Shown here piece after piece: positions 16,064-24,858 of a stretch of 64,000 nt of DNA. The stretch's first letter is position 1. Every line of letters starts with the position of its first letter. The position numbers and the translations under genes were made by a program. The DNA is from Sandaracinomonas limnophila (GTDB lineage Bacteria > Bacteroidota > Bacteroidia > Cytophagales > Spirosomataceae): assembly GCF_004005965.1 (NCBI RefSeq), contig NZ_SACY01000001.1, forward strand, positions 682,001 to 746,000. Direction: 5' to 3'. The notes below the pieces were generated by a model. The model did no database searches. It saw nothing but the letters and a program-made list of their open reading frames with translations, and was not told the origin of the DNA.

Positions 16064-16795
16064 ATGAAAAATACATTTCTTTTACTTCTGTTTTCTACAT
16101 CCCTTTGGGCACAAAAAAATGCTATTAAAGTAAATTTAAGCTCTCTTTTACTAAAAAATTATAGTGTGAGTTATGAGCATTATTTATCAAAACATTCCAC
16201 ACTATTGTTAAATGCCCGAATCATGCCCAATGGCCAAATTCCTTTTGCAAGTCAATTACAAAATATGAAAGGTAATAGTACCAATGGCCCCGATTTTAAT
16301 CAATTTAATCTGGGAAACACCGCCTTTACCGCTGAATTCAGATATTATCTTGGGAAAAAACCTCAAAACGGGTTTTATTTCGCTCCTTATATTAGAAAGG
16401 CTCAATATGATTTTTCAGTGCCCCTTAATTTGGATTTAGAAGATCCAAATACAAAAATCACACAAAGTATCAAGGCTAATTTTTCTGGAAATTATGCTGC
16501 TATTTCGGGTGGACTTCTATTAGGTGTTCAAAAACATTTATCTAAAACATTTATTTTAGATATATGGATAGTGGGCGGACAAGTTGGGAATGCAACTGCA
16601 AATGTATTAGCAACGTTAAATCCATACCTAAATACAATTTACCAAAGAGAATTAAGCAACCAATTGGAACAAGCGAGTAACGACTCTCCTGTCCCATTTA
16701 CCTATACCGTTTCACAAGACAAGGTAAACATCTCTGCGAACTCCTTGGCACCAGGTTTAAGAGGATTAGGTTTTAACCTAGGATTTCAATTTTAA
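16064..16795 (+). CDS. Exported outer-membrane-like protein of unknown function
   Basis: 243 residues with a signal peptide (MKNTFLLLLFSTSLWAQ) and alternating hydrophobic/polar strands: AIKVNLSSLLLKNYSVSYEH, TAEFRYYLGKKPQNGFYFAP and a C-terminal GLGFNLGFQF. The final aromatic residue and the glycine/aromatic pattern suit a small outer-membrane beta-barrel (DUF3575-like), common in Bacteroidota. It lies 3 nt before the M24 peptidase gene and is probably co-transcribed with it. No specific function can be assigned. Confidence 0.7.
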   Translation: MKNTFLLLLFSTSLWAQKNAIKVNLSSLLLKNYSVSYEHYLSKHSTLLLNARIMPNGQIPFASQLQNMKGNSTNGPDFNQFNLGNTAFTAEFRYYLGKKPQNGFYFAPYIRKAQYDFSVPLNLDLEDPNTKITQSIKANFSGNYAAISGGLLLGVQKHLSKTFILDIWIVGGQVGNATANVLATLNPYLNTIYQRELSNQLEQASNDSPVPFTYTVSQDKVNISANSLAPGLRGLGFNLGFQF

Positions 16796-16798
16796 AAA

Positions 16799-18034
16799 AT
16801 GACAAATAGAAGAATATTTTTGAAAAATTCTGGTCTTATTTTGGGCCTTTCTACATTTTCCGTTAAATCTTTATTCAATGAAGATCCACAATTTGAACAG
16901 TTCAAATTTTCGCCTATTACATTAGATGAACGTAAAGTTCGTATTCAAAAGGCTCAACAAATAATGCAAAAGGAATTTGTTCAAGCAGTAGTTTTAGATG
17001 CGGGAACAAGTATGGAATATTTTACGGGTCTTCGTTGGTACCCGAGTGAACGCTCTTTGCTCGCCATTATTCCTTCAAAAGGTGATATCTTTTACGTTTG
17101 TCCGGCTTTTGAAGAAGATAGATTAGTAGAATTAAACAAGGTTGCTGGAGATATTTTTACCTGGGAGGAACACGAAAATCCATTTGAATTAACTTTAAAA
17201 AAACTGAAAGAAAAAGGATTCAAAAAGGGTAAAATTGCCATTGAAGATAAAGCTCGATTTTTTATCAGCGAAGGTTTGAAAAAAATAGGCAAAGAATATA
17301 ATTTTGTTTTAGGTGATGAAATCATTGTTCCTTGTCGCTCGATAAAATCTGCACATGAAATTGAACTGATGAAAATCGCTTCAAATATTACCCTCAATGC
17401 AATCGATTATGCAATTACATTTTTGAAAGAAGGTGTTACATCGGCCCAAATTGCAGAAAAAATAGCCTTTGCCCATCAAAAAATGGGAGCGCAACACGAT
17501 TTTGCAGATGTGAATTTTGGCATTGCAAGCTCCTTCCCTCATGGAAGTTCCAAACGTGCACCCTTGAAAATTGGAGATACCGTAATGGTAGATGTCGGTT
17601 GCAGAGTGGGTGGATATTGCTCAGATATTACTAGAACCTTTGTCTTTGGAAAGGCTAGTGATGAACAAAAACATATTTGGAATTTAGAAAAGAAAGCACA
17701 GGAGGCAGGATTTGCGGCAGCAAAATTAGGTTCACCTTGCGAAAATGTAGATTTTGCAGCGAGAAAAGTAGTTACAGATGCTGGCTTAGGTCCTGATTAT
17801 AAATTACCCGGCGTACCCCACCGAACCGGCCATGGAATTGGAATGAATGGGCATGAATGGCCTTACATGGTAAAAAACAACAAAACACTGTTAGAACCTG
17901 GCATGTGTTTTAGCATTGAACCCACCATTGCCCTTCCAGGAAAATTCGGAGTACGTTTAGAGGATTGTGTTTACATGACCGAAAATGGTCCTCAATGGTT
18001 CTCAAAACCAGCTGAGCAATTAATTGAAATTTAG
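16799..18034 (+). CDS. Exported M24-family aminopeptidase (Xaa-Pro peptidase-like)
   Basis: 411 residues. The leader (TNRRIFLKNSGLILGLSTFS) has a twin-arginine-like start, so export is likely. The C-terminal pita-bread domain carries all five M24 metal ligands: D265 (VMVDVG), D276 (SDITRTF), H345 (GHGIGMNGHE), E374 (SIEPT) and E388 (RLEDC). The N-terminal half matches the creatinase-like domain of Xaa-Pro aminopeptidases. It would trim proline-containing peptides in the periplasm. Its last 15 nt overlap the convergent TetR gene. Confidence 0.9.
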   Translation: MTNRRIFLKNSGLILGLSTFSVKSLFNEDPQFEQFKFSPITLDERKVRIQKAQQIMQKEFVQAVVLDAGTSMEYFTGLRWYPSERSLLAIIPSKGDIFYVCPAFEEDRLVELNKVAGDIFTWEEHENPFELTLKKLKEKGFKKGKIAIEDKARFFISEGLKKIGKEYNFVLGDEIIVPCRSIKSAHEIELMKIASNITLNAIDYAITFLKEGVTSAQIAEKIAFAHQKMGAQHDFADVNFGIASSFPHGSSKRAPLKIGDTVMVDVGCRVGGYCSDITRTFVFGKASDEQKHIWNLEKKAQEAGFAAAKLGSPCENVDFAARKVVTDAGLGPDYKLPGVPHRTGHGIGMNGHEWPYMVKNNKTLLEPGMCFSIEPTIALPGKFGVRLEDCVYMTENGPQWFSKPAEQLIEI

Positions 18035-18697
18035 TATGGATTGAACTAAGTGGGTTAAAAAATCAAAGGTATAATTCTTTCCTTTATGGTTTGAATAATC
18101 TGTCAATTTAGGCAAATGATGAGCAAAATACGTTTGATGATGCGCGGTTTCAATCATGGTACTTGCCAATGAATGCGGATATGCATAATTTGGCTTTATT
18201 TCCATAATCAATTGCGCAATTGTTGAACACAATTCTTTATAAGGTTTAAAGGCCTCCTCATTATTTATTTCCTTAATATCCTTAACCAAATAGGCTTTAC
18301 TGCTTTCTTTGATAACTATTTGAACTAATTTTTTCTTTTCAAAATCAACTTCACCATAACCAATTGGCAATGGTTCTGATAAAATTTCCAATACTTTAAT
18401 TAATCTATCTTTCGGGCTTTTAATTCCTTGTAAATGGACTAAAAATAAATATTCTACATACGACCAATACCAATTTAAAATATACAATAACAATCGATGT
18501 TTATTCTCAAAATATCGATACACAGAGGCTTCTGTGGTACCTATTTCTAAAGCCAATTTTTTAAAGGTAAATTGTTCAAATCCTAATTCATCGATTAAAT
18601 CAATCGAACGACGAACAATCTGTTTCCCAAGAATTGATGATTCGGGATCTCTTAAATAAAGGTTGCTATTGACCTTAAACTGTAATAATAAATCCAT
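18020..18697 (-). CDS. TetR-family regulator of the adjacent export operon
   Basis: 225 residues with an N-terminal TetR HTH: IVRRSIDLIDELGFEQFTFK, then LALEIGTTEASVYRYFENKH, the standard layout. The helical C-terminal part would bind a ligand. It is transcribed away from the ABC/HlyD/TolC operon that starts 137 bp to the right, and the gap holds a perfect 9-bp-arm inverted repeat. TetR regulators divergent from export systems usually repress them. The substrate signal is unknown. The 3' end overlaps the M24 gene by 15 nt. Confidence 0.85.
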   Translation of the reverse strand: MDLLLQFKVNSNLYLRDPESSILGKQIVRRSIDLIDELGFEQFTFKKLALEIGTTEASVYRYFENKHRLLLYILNWYWSYVEYLFLVHLQGIKSPKDRLIKVLEILSEPLPIGYGEVDFEKKKLVQIVIKESSKAYLVKDIKEINNEEAFKPYKELCSTIAQLIMEIKPNYAYPHSLASTMIETAHHQTYFAHHLPKLTDYSNHKGKNYTFDFLTHLVQSILNFN

Positions 18698-18778
18698 GCT
18701 AATATAATTCTTTGCAAAATTACTTATATTTTAAACACAAAAGCAATAATATATTAAATAAAATTTTTACATTAATTT

Positions 18779-18797
18779 ATAATAGTATTACTATTAT
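18779..18797. promoter_or_regulatory. TetR-type operator candidate
   Basis: ATAATAGTA and TACTATTAT form perfect 9-bp arms around one base, in the divergent gap between the tetR gene (start 18697) and the ABC gene (start 18834). Size and position fit a TetR dimer site controlling both directions. Confidence 0.6.
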
Positions 18798-18833
18798 TTA
18801 AAAAAGTTTTAATAACTTGCAAAAAAATCAAAA

Positions 18834-20477
18834 ATGAAGATGAAAAATTATTTTGATCCCTTGTCAGAATTTGTTTTAAAATACAAAAAGGAAATCAAGG
18901 GTATCTACGTTTTTTCGATATTGAGCGGAATTGTTGAATTGTCCTTACCTCTGGGCGTGCAAACCATCATTGGCTTGGTCATGGGAGCACAAATGATTAC
19001 TTCTATTTATGTTTTAATAGGTTTAGTAACCTTAGGTGTATTTTTTTCTGGGAAAATTCAGATAAACCAAATGAAATTAATTGAGAAGGTACAGCAAAAA
19101 ATATTTACCGACATTGCCTTTGAATTTGGAAGTAAAATTCCTCAATTCGATTTAAAGAAAATGGATAAATCGTATTTACCTGAAAAGGTAAATCGATTTT
19201 TCGATACCTTAAACATACAAAAGGGAATGTCGAAAATTTTGTTGGATATTCCTATTGCAAGTATTCAAATCATCTTAGGTTTGTTACTATTAGCCTTGTA
19301 TCATCCAATTTTCATGGCTTTGGGACTTCTATTGCTTATCATTTTATTTTTAATTTTTCGCATAACTTTTCAAAGTGGCATTTCAACCTCTTTAGAGGAA
19401 AGTAATTACAAATACCAAGTGGTGGCTTGGTTTGAGGAAGTTGCAAGAACCATAAAATCCTTCAAATTGGGTAAAATCAATGAAATTAGCTTAGCTAAAA
19501 CGGACCAACAGGTAGAGAAATATTTAGAAGCAAGAACCAAGCATTTTGAGATATTATTAATTCAGTTTAAAAGTTTAATTAGCTCAAAGGTGATCATTAC
19601 CTTTTCCATGTTAAGCATTGGTTCTTACTTATTATTGAGCCAACAATTAAATATTGGAGAATTTATAGCCTCAGAAATCGTTATTTTAATGGTTATAGGA
19701 GCTGTTTCAAAGTTAATAAGCTCATTAGACAGCTTATATGATGTTATCACAGGTATTGAAAAAATTCGATTAATAACTGATTCGCCCTTGGAGCATACCG
19801 GTAGTATTCCCTTAGAAAAAAACAACCAAGGACATCAATTGGAGGTTAAAAATTTGGATTTTGGATTTGATGATAACAACCTTATTTTAAATGATCTTTC
19901 ATTTAAAGTAGAATCTAATCAAAAAATATGCATTTCTGGTGGAGATGGAAGTGGAAAATCGACTTTAATTCGGGTATTAAGTGGAAATTATTCAGATTTT
20001 CAGGGAAACATTTTAATCAATAATATTCCCATCCAAAATTACAATATAATGAGTCTACGGGAGCAAATAGGAGTCCTATTGAAACAGCAAGATATCTTCC
20101 AAGGTACTTTATGGGAAAATATAGAATTGGGTAGAAAAGGAATTCAACCTAAGGATGTTATTGAATTAGCGCAAAAATTGGGTTTTGAAAATTTCCTTGA
20201 ACATTTTCCCAATGGCTTTGATACGCAATTGGATCCTACCGGCAAAAAGATACCTTTTACGCATACTAAAAAGATTTTATTGCTTCGTGCATTGATCAAT
20301 TCACCTAAATTACTGCTAATGGAAGAACCTTGGAATGACCTTGGAAAGGATTTGAAAGAAAAAGTAATGACTTATTTTTTAACATTAAAAAATACGACTT
20401 GCATCATCATTTCAAATGACGCTGATTTTGCTTTGAAATGTGACAAGCAATTGAATTTAATCAATGGAAGAATTTAA
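18834..20477 (+). CDS. ABC exporter (TMD-NBD) with a degenerate ATPase domain
   Basis: 547 residues: an N-terminal ABC transmembrane domain of about 300 residues with several membrane helices, then one nucleotide-binding domain. Walker A is intact (GGDGSGKST, about 369-377). The LSGGQ signature is missing; its place, about 468-486, reads TGKKIPFTHTKKILLLRAL. The Walker B Asp is Glu (LLLMEEP, E497) and the H-loop His is Asn (ISND, N528). There is no C39 peptidase domain. It heads an operon with an HlyD adaptor (14-nt overlap) and a TolC-type channel, so it forms a type I-like export path. Reduced or atypical ATP hydrolysis is inferred from the motif loss. Confidence 0.85.
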   Translation: MKMKNYFDPLSEFVLKYKKEIKGIYVFSILSGIVELSLPLGVQTIIGLVMGAQMITSIYVLIGLVTLGVFFSGKIQINQMKLIEKVQQKIFTDIAFEFGSKIPQFDLKKMDKSYLPEKVNRFFDTLNIQKGMSKILLDIPIASIQIILGLLLLALYHPIFMALGLLLLIILFLIFRITFQSGISTSLEESNYKYQVVAWFEEVARTIKSFKLGKINEISLAKTDQQVEKYLEARTKHFEILLIQFKSLISSKVIITFSMLSIGSYLLLSQQLNIGEFIASEIVILMVIGAVSKLISSLDSLYDVITGIEKIRLITDSPLEHTGSIPLEKNNQGHQLEVKNLDFGFDDNNLILNDLSFKVESNQKICISGGDGSGKSTLIRVLSGNYSDFQGNILINNIPIQNYNIMSLREQIGVLLKQQDIFQGTLWENIELGRKGIQPKDVIELAQKLGFENFLEHFPNGFDTQLDPTGKKIPFTHTKKILLLRALINSPKLLLMEEPWNDLGKDLKEKVMTYFLTLKNTTCIIISNDADFALKCDKQLNLINGRI

Positions 20478-21795
20478 AAAAAACGATCCAATGGAATTTA
20501 AATCGTATCAAAAAATTTACCAAATAGAAAACAACCAAGTCATTAAACCATGGATTTATGGTCTTTTACTTGGTTTGGTAGTTGTATTGTTTCTACCCTG
20601 GACACAGAATATTAAATCGAAAGGTATTGTAACGACCATCAAACAAGAAAATCGATCCCAAGAAATAAACTCTCCAATTGCTGGGAAAATCGGCAAATGG
20701 TGGGTTAAAGAAGGTGACTTTGTAGAAGCTGGAGATACTATAGCCTTAATTTCTGAGGTTAAAACCGAATATTTAGACCCACAATTGGTGCAACGAACCA
20801 AACGACAATTAGATGTAAAACAACAAACCATCGATTTTTATCACCAAAAAGCTGGTGCAAGTCAAAATCAAGTGGATGCAATCAATCGTGCCAAAAACAT
20901 CAAATTAATTCAAACAAAAAATAAATTACAACAAGCTGAAAATAAATTGGCTGGGGATAAAGCTGAATTAATTGCTATTGACAATGAATTTCAATTGGCA
21001 AAGGATCAGTTGGAACGCCAAGAAAAAATGTACCAACAAGGATTAGTTTCACAAACCCAATACCAACAGCGTTTAGCAAGTTTCAGAAATTCACAGGCGA
21101 AGAAAACTGTGATTGAAAATAAAATTAAGGTAAGTCTTCAAGAAATTGAAAACGTAAAACTTGACCTGAAGGGCATTGAACAAGAATACCAAGATAAGGT
21201 TAATAAGGCGATTGGTGACAAATTAAGTGCCTTGAGTATGGAGTCGTCTGCTGAAGGAGATTTAGCAAAAATTGAAAATCAATTAAGCAATTACAGCATT
21301 CGTCAAGGTCTTTACTACATTATTGCTCCTCAACAAGGACAAATTGTGCAAGCGAAAAAATCGGGAATTGGGGAAATCCTAAAAGAAGGCGAATCGATTG
21401 CTGAAATTGTACCTAAGCAAAATGATTTAGCAGTTGAAATGTTTGTGAGACCAATGGACCTCCCCTTATTGTCGAAAGGCCAAAAGGTTCGCTTTACTTT
21501 TGATGGATTTCCGGCAATTGTTTTCTCGGGTTGGCCACAAACAAGCTATGGAACATTTGGAGGAAAGGTTTTTGCCATCGAATCATCAGTGAGTAACAAT
21601 GGGATGTACCGAGTTTTAGTGGCACCTGATCCCAAGGATAGACCTTGGCCCAAGGAACTCACATTGGGCATGGGAGCGCAAGGAATTGCTTTGCTAAAAG
21701 ATGTGATGATAGGTTATGAGCTATGGCGAAATATTAACGGTTTTCCACCTGATTATTACCAAACAGAAGAAACCACATTAAAGAAAAATAAATAA
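20464..21795 (+). CDS. HlyD-family periplasmic adaptor protein
   Basis: 443 residues: a short cytoplasmic tail, one membrane helix (PWIYGLLLGLVVVLFLPW, about 30-47), a split biotinyl-lipoyl domain (INSPIAGKIGKWWVKEGDFV and IIAPQQGQIVQAKKSGIGEI) and between them a long coiled coil (about 115-285, rich in Gln, Lys and Glu). A beta-barrel domain follows. It links the inner-membrane ABC protein to the outer-membrane channel. The start overlaps the ABC gene by 14 nt; a second ATG at 20491 would leave a 13-nt gap and is a fair alternative. Confidence 0.9.
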   Translation: MEEFKKNDPMEFKSYQKIYQIENNQVIKPWIYGLLLGLVVVLFLPWTQNIKSKGIVTTIKQENRSQEINSPIAGKIGKWWVKEGDFVEAGDTIALISEVKTEYLDPQLVQRTKRQLDVKQQTIDFYHQKAGASQNQVDAINRAKNIKLIQTKNKLQQAENKLAGDKAELIAIDNEFQLAKDQLERQEKMYQQGLVSQTQYQQRLASFRNSQAKKTVIENKIKVSLQEIENVKLDLKGIEQEYQDKVNKAIGDKLSALSMESSAEGDLAKIENQLSNYSIRQGLYYIIAPQQGQIVQAKKSGIGEILKEGESIAEIVPKQNDLAVEMFVRPMDLPLLSKGQKVRFTFDGFPAIVFSGWPQTSYGTFGGKVFAIESSVSNNGMYRVLVAPDPKDRPWPKELTLGMGAQGIALLKDVMIGYELWRNINGFPPDYYQTEETTLKKNK

Positions 21796-21796
21796 A

Positions 21797-23200
21797 ATGA
21801 AAAAATACAGCTTACTTCTTTTCAATTTATTGTTGGCTGCCTTCCTTTATGGTGAAACCAAAAATCTTTCAATTATTCAATACTTGGAAATTGTTAAGAA
21901 ATACCATCCGATTTACAAGCAAAGCAATTTAACCGTCAGAAGGTCTGAGGAAGAAATTCGGTCCTCTAGGGGTGCTTTCGACCCTATTTTCACCCATTAC
22001 TATTCAAAGAAATCATTTGATGGAAAAGTTTATTATGCATATAGCTCCCCTGAATTAACTATTCCAACTTGGTTTGGAACTGAGTTTTCTATTGGAACTG
22101 AAAATTACGAAGGTTTAAAAGTAGATCCAACAAAGACCTTCGGAGCCAGTAGCTTTATTGGTGTTAGTATACCTCTAGCTAAAGATTTCTTAATTGATAA
22201 AAGGAGAGCTGCCCTGAATCAGGCTAAAATGATGAATAAAATGAGTCTTCAGGAGCAAAAAATCGTATTGAACAATTTACTTTTTGAGGCTTCAAATGCT
22301 TATTGGGAATGGCTAAAGGCTTTTCAAATAACTGAAACCATTCAACAAACATTACAAATCAGTGAAAATAGATTTCAATTGGTCAAGAAATCTTTTGAGT
22401 TGGGCGAACGTCCTGCTATTGATACGTTGGAGGCCTTTACTCAAGTTCAGTTTTACCAAAATTACAAGCAAGGTGCAGTATTAAATTTTCAAAAAAATCA
22501 GATTTTATTATCAAGTTTTTTATGGAATGAAAGAGGTGAAAACATTTTATTAGAAGAAAATATTATTCCGGAAACGGATATAAATAATCAAAAAGCCTGG
22601 CAAGGCTTTGATATCAATTTACCTTTTTTGATTGAAAAAGCGGAAGAATTGCATCCAGAAATCAGGTCCTATGATTTTAAATTAGGCTCTTTACAAATCG
22701 AAAAGCAATTGAAATTTCAGAATTTATTGCCTAAAATAAATTTAGATTATCAACAACTCAATCCTGGCAATCAGTTTACCAATATCTTCAATGAAAACTC
22801 CTTAGGAAAAAATTACATAGCGGGATTAAAACTTGAATTACCTATTCCTTTTCGATTTGGAAGAGCTGAATATAGCAAGACAAAACTTAAAATAGAAGAG
22901 GAGCAAATAAACCAAACACTGAAGAAAAACAGTATTCAAGTTAAAATCAAGCAATACCATGCCGAATTTGAAAATTTAAAAAGGCAAGTTTCAATTCAAC
23001 AAAATTTGGTTGAAAATTATAGAAAATTGACCAAATCAGAAGAATTACGTCTAGAAAATGGTGAAGGCTCCTTGTTTATGATCAATTCTCGAGAATTAAA
23101 AACCTTGGAAAGTTTAGAAAAAATGATCGATACAAAGGCAAAATTTTTTAAAAGTATTTATGCTACCCAATGGGCTGCAGGTTTGCTGGCGCAAGAGTAA
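21797..23200 (+). CDS. TolC-family outer-membrane channel protein
   Basis: 467 residues with a signal peptide (KYSLLLFNLLLAAFLYG) and the two repeated helical-hairpin and strand units of TolC/OEP proteins. The first runs to about residue 225 (FEASNAYWEWLKAF...), the second from about 265 (EELHPEIRSYDFKLGSLQIE ... VKIKQYHAEFENLKRQVSIQ). It starts right after the HlyD stop, so it completes a three-gene export operon. Cargo is unknown; no peptide or toxin gene lies beside it. Its last 38 nt overlap the convergent ModF-like gene. Confidence 0.88.
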   Translation: MKKYSLLLFNLLLAAFLYGETKNLSIIQYLEIVKKYHPIYKQSNLTVRRSEEEIRSSRGAFDPIFTHYYSKKSFDGKVYYAYSSPELTIPTWFGTEFSIGTENYEGLKVDPTKTFGASSFIGVSIPLAKDFLIDKRRAALNQAKMMNKMSLQEQKIVLNNLLFEASNAYWEWLKAFQITETIQQTLQISENRFQLVKKSFELGERPAIDTLEAFTQVQFYQNYKQGAVLNFQKNQILLSSFLWNERGENILLEENIIPETDINNQKAWQGFDINLPFLIEKAEELHPEIRSYDFKLGSLQIEKQLKFQNLLPKINLDYQQLNPGNQFTNIFNENSLGKNYIAGLKLELPIPFRFGRAEYSKTKLKIEEEQINQTLKKNSIQVKIKQYHAEFENLKRQVSIQQNLVENYRKLTKSEELRLENGEGSLFMINSRELKTLESLEKMIDTKAKFFKSIYATQWAAGLLAQE

Positions 23201-24602
23201 GTTCTTTTGTTTGTTTTACACAAGAAGGAATATCACTAACATAATGGCTTACATAAATTAAGGTTGTATCGGAGTGCTCTACTAGATAGTTGAGCACTTT
23301 TTTAATGTGCTCAATTTGTCCAACGTCTAAACCCTGACAAGGTTCATCTAAAATCAATAAAGGTGGATTTTTAACCAATGCTCTGGCTAAAAGTACCATA
23401 CGTTGCTCTCCTTGGGAAATTTTATAAAACTCTTTATCCGCCAAATGATTAATCCCTAAAACACTCAACCAAAGCATAGAACGATGTTTTTGTTCTTCAG
23501 TTAAAGGCTTAAATAATCCCAAAGTATCCAACAAACCAGAACCAACAACAGATAAACATTTTCCAGTATTTTTAAAATACAGATGCAACTCAGGACTCAC
23601 GAAACCTATTCGTTTTTTGATTTCCCATATACTCTCCCCTGTTCCTCGACGTCGATCAAACAACCATAATTTCTGACTATAGCTTTGCGGATTATCCGCC
23701 GTAATCATACTGATCATGGTAGATTTACCCGCGCCATTAGGTCCTTTTAAGGCCCAAGCATCACCATTATTGATTTCCCAATTCTGATGACTCAAAATTG
23801 TTTTGTTGCCATATTTGATTTGTACATCTTCCATTTTTACAGCTTGTACAAAATCAGCAAATGCAGAACGCGTTTGAATTAATTCATCCAAATGCTTTTC
23901 AAAACCTTCAAAATTATGTTGGGTAAATTGTTCCCCTTTATAATCCTCAGCTGGTCCCGACCAAACCATTTTTCCGCCTTGCAAAACCATCACATGCGTA
24001 ATAATTGCAGGTAATTCAATGGGGGAATTGATCAATAAAAAAGGGATTCCTTGTTGTTGGATGACCTCCAAGGCTTCATTGAGTAATTTTCTACCATCGG
24101 TATCTAATCCTAAAAAGGGATTATCAAATAACAAAAAGTCAGGCTTTTTCAAAAGTGCTTTCACCATTTGCAAGCGCTTATTTTCTCCGTTTGATAATTG
24201 CAAAATCGGTTTATCCCAATGAGATTCCATGGAAAATAATTGCATCCAGCGCTGAGCTTCTTGCTGATTTTCATTAGCTAATTCTTCACGAATGGTATAG
24301 GAGTCTTCTGAGTCAGATGAATTAAATCGTTGTTGCAAATAAAATTCATTGACATTAGATCGATTTTTAAATTGATGTTGCTGTTCAACTAGATAAACAT
24401 TGACATGTTTATCTGAACCAAAATAATTGACAGTGCCGGTTCGAAATAATCTACCGCATAATGCCTTTGCTAAGGTACTTTTGCCAGAGCCCATAGCTCC
24501 TACCACTGCCCAATTTTCTCCATTTTTTATGGAAAAATTAATGCTCGAAAGAATTTTTTCTGCTCCATAACCTACCCCTAAACCTGATACTTTTAATAAC
24601 AT
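23163..24602 (-). CDS. ModF-like protein with two fused ABC ATPase domains
   Basis: 479 residues made of two nucleotide-binding domains and no membrane segment. The first has GAMGSGKSTLAKAL, signature LSNGENKRLQ and Walker B DFLLFDNPFLGLD. The second has GPNGAGKSTMISM, signature ISQGEQRMVLLAR and Walker B LLILDEPCQGLD, with an H-loop His in YVSH. This is the ModF/PhrA arrangement, loosely tied to molybdate metabolism but functionally unclear. Molybdenum enzyme genes are 8 kb away, not in an operon with it. The C-terminal coding end overlaps the TolC gene. Confidence 0.85.
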   Translation of the reverse strand: MLLKVSGLGVGYGAEKILSSINFSIKNGENWAVVGAMGSGKSTLAKALCGRLFRTGTVNYFGSDKHVNVYLVEQQHQFKNRSNVNEFYLQQRFNSSDSEDSYTIREELANENQQEAQRWMQLFSMESHWDKPILQLSNGENKRLQMVKALLKKPDFLLFDNPFLGLDTDGRKLLNEALEVIQQQGIPFLLINSPIELPAIITHVMVLQGGKMVWSGPAEDYKGEQFTQHNFEGFEKHLDELIQTRSAFADFVQAVKMEDVQIKYGNKTILSHQNWEINNGDAWALKGPNGAGKSTMISMITADNPQSYSQKLWLFDRRRGTGESIWEIKKRIGFVSPELHLYFKNTGKCLSVVGSGLLDTLGLFKPLTEEQKHRSMLWLSVLGINHLADKEFYKISQGEQRMVLLARALVKNPPLLILDEPCQGLDVGQIEHIKKVLNYLVEHSDTTLIYVSHYVSDIPSCVKQTKELTLAPANLQPIG

Positions 24603-24858
24603 TAATTGTTAATTGTTAATTGTTAATTGTTAATTGTTAATTAAAAATTCATAATTTCCCGGCGCTTGCGCACCGGGCTATGTAAGTAAAGCCCTTCGGG
24701 CTTTGTAATTGCCACGCCTTCGAGTTTCTTCGCTCAGCCTTATACCTCATACCTCATAACTTTTACCTCATCCCTCATCCCTTTTCCCTCATCCCTTTTC
24801 CCTCATACCTCATCCCTCATACCTTATCCCTCATCCCTCATACCTCATCCCTCACACC
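24602..24858. repeat. Composite intergenic repeat: heptamer arrays plus palindromes (copy 1)
   Basis: From left to right: about six TTAATTG units (24602-24643); a GC-rich stem (CCCGG...CCGGG, about 24659-24678); AAAGCCC-TTC-GGGCTTT (24688-24704); a stretch containing GCCTTCGAGTTTCTTCGCT; and a degenerate CCTCATA/CCTCATC array to about 24858. The same middle part recurs in reverse orientation at about 46,918-47,013. The heptamer array supplies the last codons and stop of the neighbouring isomerase gene, so it has grown into coding DNA. Confidence 0.8.

Noticed and set aside
13293-24602. Functional link between the molybdenum hydroxylase and the ModF-like ATPase
   Set aside because: They are about 8 kb apart on separate transcripts, and no molybdate transporter or cofactor genes lie between them.
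24602-24858. CRISPR array
   Set aside because: Units are 7 bp with no spacers, and no cas genes are in the window. The same applies to the other tandem arrays.
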